DNA from: a virus
Length of the DNA stretch: 39,941 nt
IMG/VR virus record: IMGVR_UViG_3300020214_000044
Coordinates: 1-39,941 of that record
Reading direction: 5' to 3' (one strand)
Shown: positions 36,264 through 39,941 of the stretch, one piece after another
How positions within the stretch are numbered: position 1 is the first letter of the stretch
How the letters are laid out: every line of letters begins with the position of its first letter
Made by a program: the position numbers and the translations under genes
The notes under the pieces: generated by a model
Told to the model about the DNA's origin: nothing
Seen by the model: only the letters and a program-made list of their open reading frames with translations
Databases searched by the model: none

Positions 36264-36442
36264 GTCAGTTTTCAGAGGCGCTCGGCAAGAAGCGTCCGGG
36301 GCCGCAAACGGACGCTCGCCGGGACCGCAACGATCACCTGCGTCAGTGGGTGAAGCAAGGGTACCGCACCGTTGGCGACCAGAGGGGAAATTCGGGGCAG
36401 AGTGCAGCGAAACCTCGGTCGATCCGGGGTGACGAGCACTGA
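36260..36442 (+). CDS. Small basic protein (60 aa) overlapping the adaptor gene
   Basis: GTG at 36260 overlaps the upstream stop. The product is charged and Gln/Arg-rich (LGKKRPGPQTDARRDRNDHL). Its last 70 bases are shared with the start of the next gene in another frame. Function unknown. Confidence 0.55.
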   Translation: MSQFSEALGKKRPGPQTDARRDRNDHLRQWVKQGYRTVGDQRGNSGQSAAKPRSIRGDEH

Positions 36443-37100
36443 AGACTCCGACGTAGACGGCTGGATCAACTACGTCATCCGCGAGGACATCTGCGCCGAC
36501 CATAGCTGGACCGGCATGGAGTTCACGCGCACCCGCACGCTGACTGCGAGCGATGCGGACTACACTTGGCAAAACCCGACCACGCACAAGGACTGCCAGT
36601 GGATCGCCATTCGCTACGCGAGCGGGCAGGACTACCAGATCATCCCCGAGGTGACTCTGGAGGTGATCCACGACCACACGGTCTGGACGGAGCAGAACGA
36701 GGGCTTCCCCCGCTGCTGGGCGCGCGATGGCGATGGCTACGTGCTGCGCCCGATCCCCGACGACACGTACGCGATCCGCGAGCGCGTCTGGGAGTACCCG
36801 GCAGAGATCGCCACGGGTGCGGGTAGCGACAGCAGCACGAACTTCGTGACGCTGTACTGGCCGAAGCTGCTGGAGTTTGGCGTCACGGCGCGCGGGTTCC
36901 TCTACTACGACGAGCCCGAGCTCTACGCGCAGTGGCAGCAGGCTTACGAGACGGAGCTCCGCAAGGCGGTGAGCGTAGACCGGCGGCGCATGTCGCGGTC
37001 GCGGTCGACCATGCGAATCAGCACGGTGGCCGGGCGTCCTAGCCCTGGTCTGCCTGGTTGGGACATTGGCGCGCGGATTCCCCCGTACGGGTGGGTCTGA
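36372..37100 (+). CDS. Head-tail adaptor/tail tube-like protein (242 aa)
   Basis: A TTG at 36372 gives MATRGEIRGRVQRNLGRSGV, then DVDGWINYVIREDIC. The pattern of RVQRNLGR followed by a WIN helix is one I associate with phage head-tail adaptors that sit below the portal. AAGGG lies about 9 bases upstream. A GTG at 36402 would cut the conserved first helix. The middle and end are beta/aromatic-rich (VWEYPAEI and VTLYWPKLLEFGVTARGFLY). Probably the ring that joins portal and tail. Confidence 0.7.
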   Translation: MATRGEIRGRVQRNLGRSGVTSTEDSDVDGWINYVIREDICADHSWTGMEFTRTRTLTASDADYTWQNPTTHKDCQWIAIRYASGQDYQIIPEVTLEVIHDHTVWTEQNEGFPRCWARDGDGYVLRPIPDDTYAIRERVWEYPAEIATGAGSDSSTNFVTLYWPKLLEFGVTARGFLYYDEPELYAQWQQAYETELRKAVSVDRRRMSRSRSTMRISTVAGRPSPGLPGWDIGARIPPYGWV

Positions 37101-37577
37101 GTGGACACGATCGTCGACGCGCTGAACCGGCTGGCGGGTGTCCTCGCTGGTCAGGTTCAGGTCACTATGCTGGAGGGTGGCACCGGGCGTAACGTGTACC
37201 AGAGCTTCCAGTCGAGCATCACCGGGACGAATACGGCGACGGTGTGGACGCCGCAGACCGGGCGACGCTACGTGCTGCGCGGGTTCGCAATCACCGCCGT
37301 CGTCCGCACGGTGCTCGCGTCAGCCTCGGCGCACGCATTGTATTTTCAGGATTCTGGCACAGGCACGCCCACCGTGGCTCCCATCGGGGCGTACGGCGCG
37401 ACGGACGCTATTGGCACTATACTGACGGGTAGTAGCGGCCCGTTCGTGTGCCAATTGCACGAGGGTGTTCGCGGCTCTGCGGTGGATACCGTATTGCGGG
37501 TGGCTGCGGGCAACGACATCGGCTCGGGAGTCATTCGCTTCACGGGCGTTGTCTGGGGCGTCGAGGAGAGCACCTGA
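37101..37577 (+). CDS. Beta-rich tail/fibre-related protein (158 aa)
   Basis: GTG immediately follows the adaptor stop. The N-terminal 25 residues are a short helix (DTIVDALNRLAGVLAGQVQV). The rest is a beta-rich Thr/Val/Gly domain (TATVWTPQTGRRYVLRGFAI) with one Cys. It resembles the other small jelly-roll-like genes. A tail-associated fibre or decoration role is likely from position. Confidence 0.6.
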   Translation: MDTIVDALNRLAGVLAGQVQVTMLEGGTGRNVYQSFQSSITGTNTATVWTPQTGRRYVLRGFAITAVVRTVLASASAHALYFQDSGTGTPTVAPIGAYGATDAIGTILTGSSGPFVCQLHEGVRGSAVDTVLRVAAGNDIGSGVIRFTGVVWGVEEST

Positions 37578-39661
37578 TGCCCCGTCAGTCGCGTAGAGTC
37601 CCACTCGGGCCGCTCCTCGGCGTCAGCGGCCAGCGCACCACGGATCGTGAGATGGGCACGATCATGCGCGGTGGAGCCTACAACGTCGAGTGCATGGATG
37701 GCGAGTGGTGGACGCGCAAGGGCGAGGAGAAGGTCGCCGTGCGCTACGGCTCGACCATCTGGCGCTGGATCTTCGACGTAGATCGCGACACCGACATGAC
37801 GATCATCTGCAACGAGTATTATGCGTTGCTCTGGTCGCGCAGCGCGCAGCAGGTGTCCCCGCTGTACAGCGCTACTGGTAGCGGTAGCACCACCTTCACC
37901 AACAACAGCACTTCGGCATCTATCGCGACGTACACGCCGGTCGTCGGGCAGTTGATGCTCGGCGGGTCGAGCGGGTTTACCGACTCGGTGTACAGGGTGA
38001 CTGCGGTAACGGGCGTCGGCCCATGGACGATCACGCTTGAGCGTCCGTACGAGGGCACGACTGGCTCGACCACGTTCCGTTACATTGACATGCTGGCGCG
38101 GGATACGACCGGGACGCAGGCGACGCACAGTACCAGTGGCTCGTTCCGTGGGTCCGCTTTCATCTTCGAGCAGTTGGTCACCTATGCTGCGGCAGGTGTC
38201 CACACATCGTCCCCGGCGGTTACTGGTGGGAACCGGCTGCTTATCATCACGTCGAACGTCGGCGTGCCGGTTGCGATTGATGTAGACGCGACCTCCGCGC
38301 CGAAGCGTCTGATCTTCTACAACACGGCGCTTGGGACTCCTTCGCAGATTGGCAGCGACACAGCCGACGATCTGCTCATCCCGCGTGGTGTCTGGGCGAC
38401 GGTCTACAAGGGCAGGCTGTGGATTGCGTACGCTACTGACCCGAACGGGTGCTGCGGCGCGCGGACGGTGTGGTACTCGCAGGCTGGCGACTGCCTGAAG
38501 TGGCACACGGGGATTCAGGGGCAGACTGCCGCGCCGAACTTCGTGACGTTCAGCGGCGTTGGCAACTCGATCAACGAGATCAAGACGCTTCAAGACTCGA
38601 TAGTGATTCACCGGGAGGACTCGCAGATTGTTGGCAACGCGACAGGTGGGACACCTGCGTTCTCGTTCCGTGAGAACGAACAGGGCATCGGCACCAGGGC
38701 GCGCAAGCCGAGCAACCGTGTCGTCGTGGCGAATGGCGTCCACTACATCTGGACGCAGCGTGGCCCTGCTGTGTTCGACGGGAATCGCGTCACGCTGATC
38801 GCGCGGGAGGTCTACCGCGAGTTGATGACGCGCCAGTTCATCGGGTCGAACACCGGGACTGGTATCGTGCTTCACGACCCGGTCTATGGGCGCATCTACT
38901 GGTACGGCGGCACCCGTCCGTCTGCGGCGCTGCCTGCGGCAGAGACCATCACGTACACGAGCGGTGACCAGACGCAGAATTATGGCACCGTCTTTGTTTT
39001 CGACTACGTGAACGAGCGGTACTGGTTCGAGGATCGCCCTGCGACGTATGGCGGTGGGTTCGCCACGCTTGAGACCTCGGGGGCGATCCCGAGGTATCTC
39101 GCCGCGTCTCGCATGGACGGGACGATTGTCGCGATCACGAACCGAACGAAGGGCAAGGACGCATCGCACCTGACGCCCGAGACTTCGGGCAGCGACGTAA
39201 CGGTGTACGCGCAGGTGGAGACGCCGTGGCTGGACTTCGGCAGCACCAACCGCAAGCATTTGCGGGCTGTTGAGACGATCGAGCGTGGTCCGGTGAGTGG
39301 CGCTAAGTTCGAGCCGATCTCGGACGTGTCTGGTGGCAACTGGTGGCTGCGCTGTCAGGTGTACGTGGATTACAACGGGTACGCCGACGAGGCCGATGTT
39401 GGCACGGTGTACGCGAGCACGTCGGCGCAGGCGACGACGGTGGGCGTGGACCGACAGCCGCCGTTTTTCGTGCGCCGGTTCACACCGCGAGCGCACGGTC
39501 GGCAGTTCAAGCTGGTGTTTTCCAACGCTCTGACGAGTGCTGCGACGACGGCGTCGTACAAGCAGGCACCGTTTCGCATTCACGACATCGTTTGTGACCT
39601 TACTGAGCATCAAGGGAATGAGCCCAAGACTGAACTCAGCGAGTCTTCAATCTCGGAGTGA
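37577..39661 (+). CDS. Tail nozzle or tail tubular B-like protein (694 aa)
   Basis: ATG at 37577 overlaps the preceding stop (TGATG); the longer frame upstream is a shadow. The protein is large and beta-rich throughout, with many strands, Gly/Thr and aromatic pairs (MRGGAYNVECMDGEWWTRKG, TYTSGDQTQNYGTVFVFDYV). The combination of size, composition and place after the adaptor fits the nozzle proteins of short-tailed phages. The opposite strand shows a 755-codon open frame that is an antisense shadow. Confidence 0.75.
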   Translation: MPRQSRRVPLGPLLGVSGQRTTDREMGTIMRGGAYNVECMDGEWWTRKGEEKVAVRYGSTIWRWIFDVDRDTDMTIICNEYYALLWSRSAQQVSPLYSATGSGSTTFTNNSTSASIATYTPVVGQLMLGGSSGFTDSVYRVTAVTGVGPWTITLERPYEGTTGSTTFRYIDMLARDTTGTQATHSTSGSFRGSAFIFEQLVTYAAAGVHTSSPAVTGGNRLLIITSNVGVPVAIDVDATSAPKRLIFYNTALGTPSQIGSDTADDLLIPRGVWATVYKGRLWIAYATDPNGCCGARTVWYSQAGDCLKWHTGIQGQTAAPNFVTFSGVGNSINEIKTLQDSIVIHREDSQIVGNATGGTPAFSFRENEQGIGTRARKPSNRVVVANGVHYIWTQRGPAVFDGNRVTLIAREVYRELMTRQFIGSNTGTGIVLHDPVYGRIYWYGGTRPSAALPAAETITYTSGDQTQNYGTVFVFDYVNERYWFEDRPATYGGGFATLETSGAIPRYLAASRMDGTIVAITNRTKGKDASHLTPETSGSDVTVYAQVETPWLDFGSTNRKHLRAVETIERGPVSGAKFEPISDVSGGNWWLRCQVYVDYNGYADEADVGTVYASTSAQATTVGVDRQPPFFVRRFTPRAHGRQFKLVFSNALTSAATTASYKQAPFRIHDIVCDLTEHQGNEPKTELSESSISE

Positions 39662-39663
39662 GC

Positions 39664-39941
39664 ATGTACGACCCTAACATGATGAATCAGGGCGCATTCG
39701 GCGCGAATCGGGCTGGAATGGGCTGGCGAGCATCCCGGCGTGAGCAGCAGGGGCAGCTTGCGAACCAGCAGAACCGCATGGGGAACATGCAGGACCGGAT
39801 GTACAACCTGCAGGAGCAGTACAAGGGTGCTGGGTCCGATCAGCATGCGGGTATTCAGGGTCGCATGGACAGGCTGCAGGGTCGGATGGACAGGCTGCAG
39901 GGCAACATGGGCGATCCGAACGCGACGGGTGCGAACCGCGC
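39664..39941 (+). CDS. Partial Gln/Met/Asn-rich protein, runs off the window
   Basis: ATG at 39664 stands just after the nozzle stop. The visible 92 residues are rich in Gln, Met, Asn, Arg and Gly (MYDPNMMNQGAFGANRAGMG), with a tandem 21-bp repeat (39859-39900) encoding GRMDRLQ twice. It may be a helical or coiled-coil internal protein. It continues beyond the window; if the genome is circular it might join the Gly-rich gene at base 7, although the junction as written is out of frame by two bases. Confidence 0.6.
   Translation, partial: MYDPNMMNQGAFGANRAGMGWRASRREQQGQLANQQNRMGNMQDRMYNLQEQYKGAGSDQHAGIQGRMDRLQGRMDRLQGNMGDPNATGANR
39859..39900 (+). repeat. 21-bp tandem repeat (two units)
   Basis: Two head-to-tail units (39859-39879, 39880-39900) differ at one base and each encode GRMDRLQ. 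They lie inside the partial gene at the right end and keep its frame. Confidence 0.85.

Noticed and set aside
37346-39613. 755-codon open frame on the minus strand
   Set aside because: It lies antisense to the tail nozzle gene, is very Arg/Val/His-rich in shadow style, and has no ribosome site or coupling. It reflects GC-rich codon structure of the real gene.
1-39941. Integrase, repressor, CRISPR, toxin-antitoxin, RNA polymerase or DNA polymerase genes
   Set aside because: I looked in all frames for their motifs and saw none, so I do not claim a temperate lifestyle or an own replisome.

Overview
The window reads as an almost complete genome of a lytic-looking, tailed double-stranded DNA phage. 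The DNA is GC-rich. Genes are packed tightly: most neighbours overlap by ATGA, GTGA or TGATG, and GTG starts are common. I see a large terminase, a portal, a scaffold, a major capsid protein, adaptor and nozzle-like tail proteins, a large fibre or spike, and a peptidase-type endolysin. I see no tape-measure, sheath or baseplate genes, so a short-tailed (podovirus-like) particle is my inference. I found no integrase, repressor, DNA polymerase or RNA polymerase. The host cannot be named from the sequence. Structural genes run off the right end and resume at the left end, so the window is probably a circularly permuted genome cut inside the structural module.

Layout. Bases 1-8096 (+): a Gly-rich protein, four large helical or Gly/Ala-rich proteins that look like internal or ejection proteins, a GNAT acetyltransferase among them, and two tiny membrane peptides. 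8119-12832 (-): DNA metabolism, with a RecT-like annealing protein, a RecB/Cas4-like exonuclease, a small protein with an SSB-like acidic tail, a PD-(D/E)XK nuclease and several hypotheticals. 12916-14551 (+): a replication-initiator-like gene with an iteron and hairpin array inside it, and an SNase-like nuclease. 14694-16942 (-): small early-type genes, several preceded by near-identical hairpin plus Shine-Dalgarno leaders. 17042-18974: small genes on both strands. 19033-39941 (+): small genes, a DNA methyltransferase with an HNH endonuclease gene nested in another frame, terminase, an AT-hook protein overprinted on the terminase end, portal, three secreted-type fibre-region genes, lysis genes, scaffold, capsid, adaptor and tail genes.

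How it works together. Replication probably starts at the array inside the initiator gene and relies on host polymerase. The annealing protein, exonuclease, SSB-like protein and resolvase-like nuclease would convert replicated DNA into concatemers. Terminase and portal would package these, and the Gly/Ala-rich proteins would be ejected at infection.

The strongest unusual signals are: (1) an HNH gene hidden in an alternative frame inside a methyltransferase whose own frame stays open across about 159 extra codons; (2) an AT-hook gene overprinting the terminase C-terminus; (3) a lambda-like origin candidate inside the initiator gene; (4) five leaders with a hairpin abutting the same Shine-Dalgarno at the same spacing; (5) a hydrophobic reading frame without a canonical start, coupled by ATGA to the endolysin; and (6) a templated insertion inside a tandem duplication. 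No database search was possible; all family names rest on motifs read by eye.
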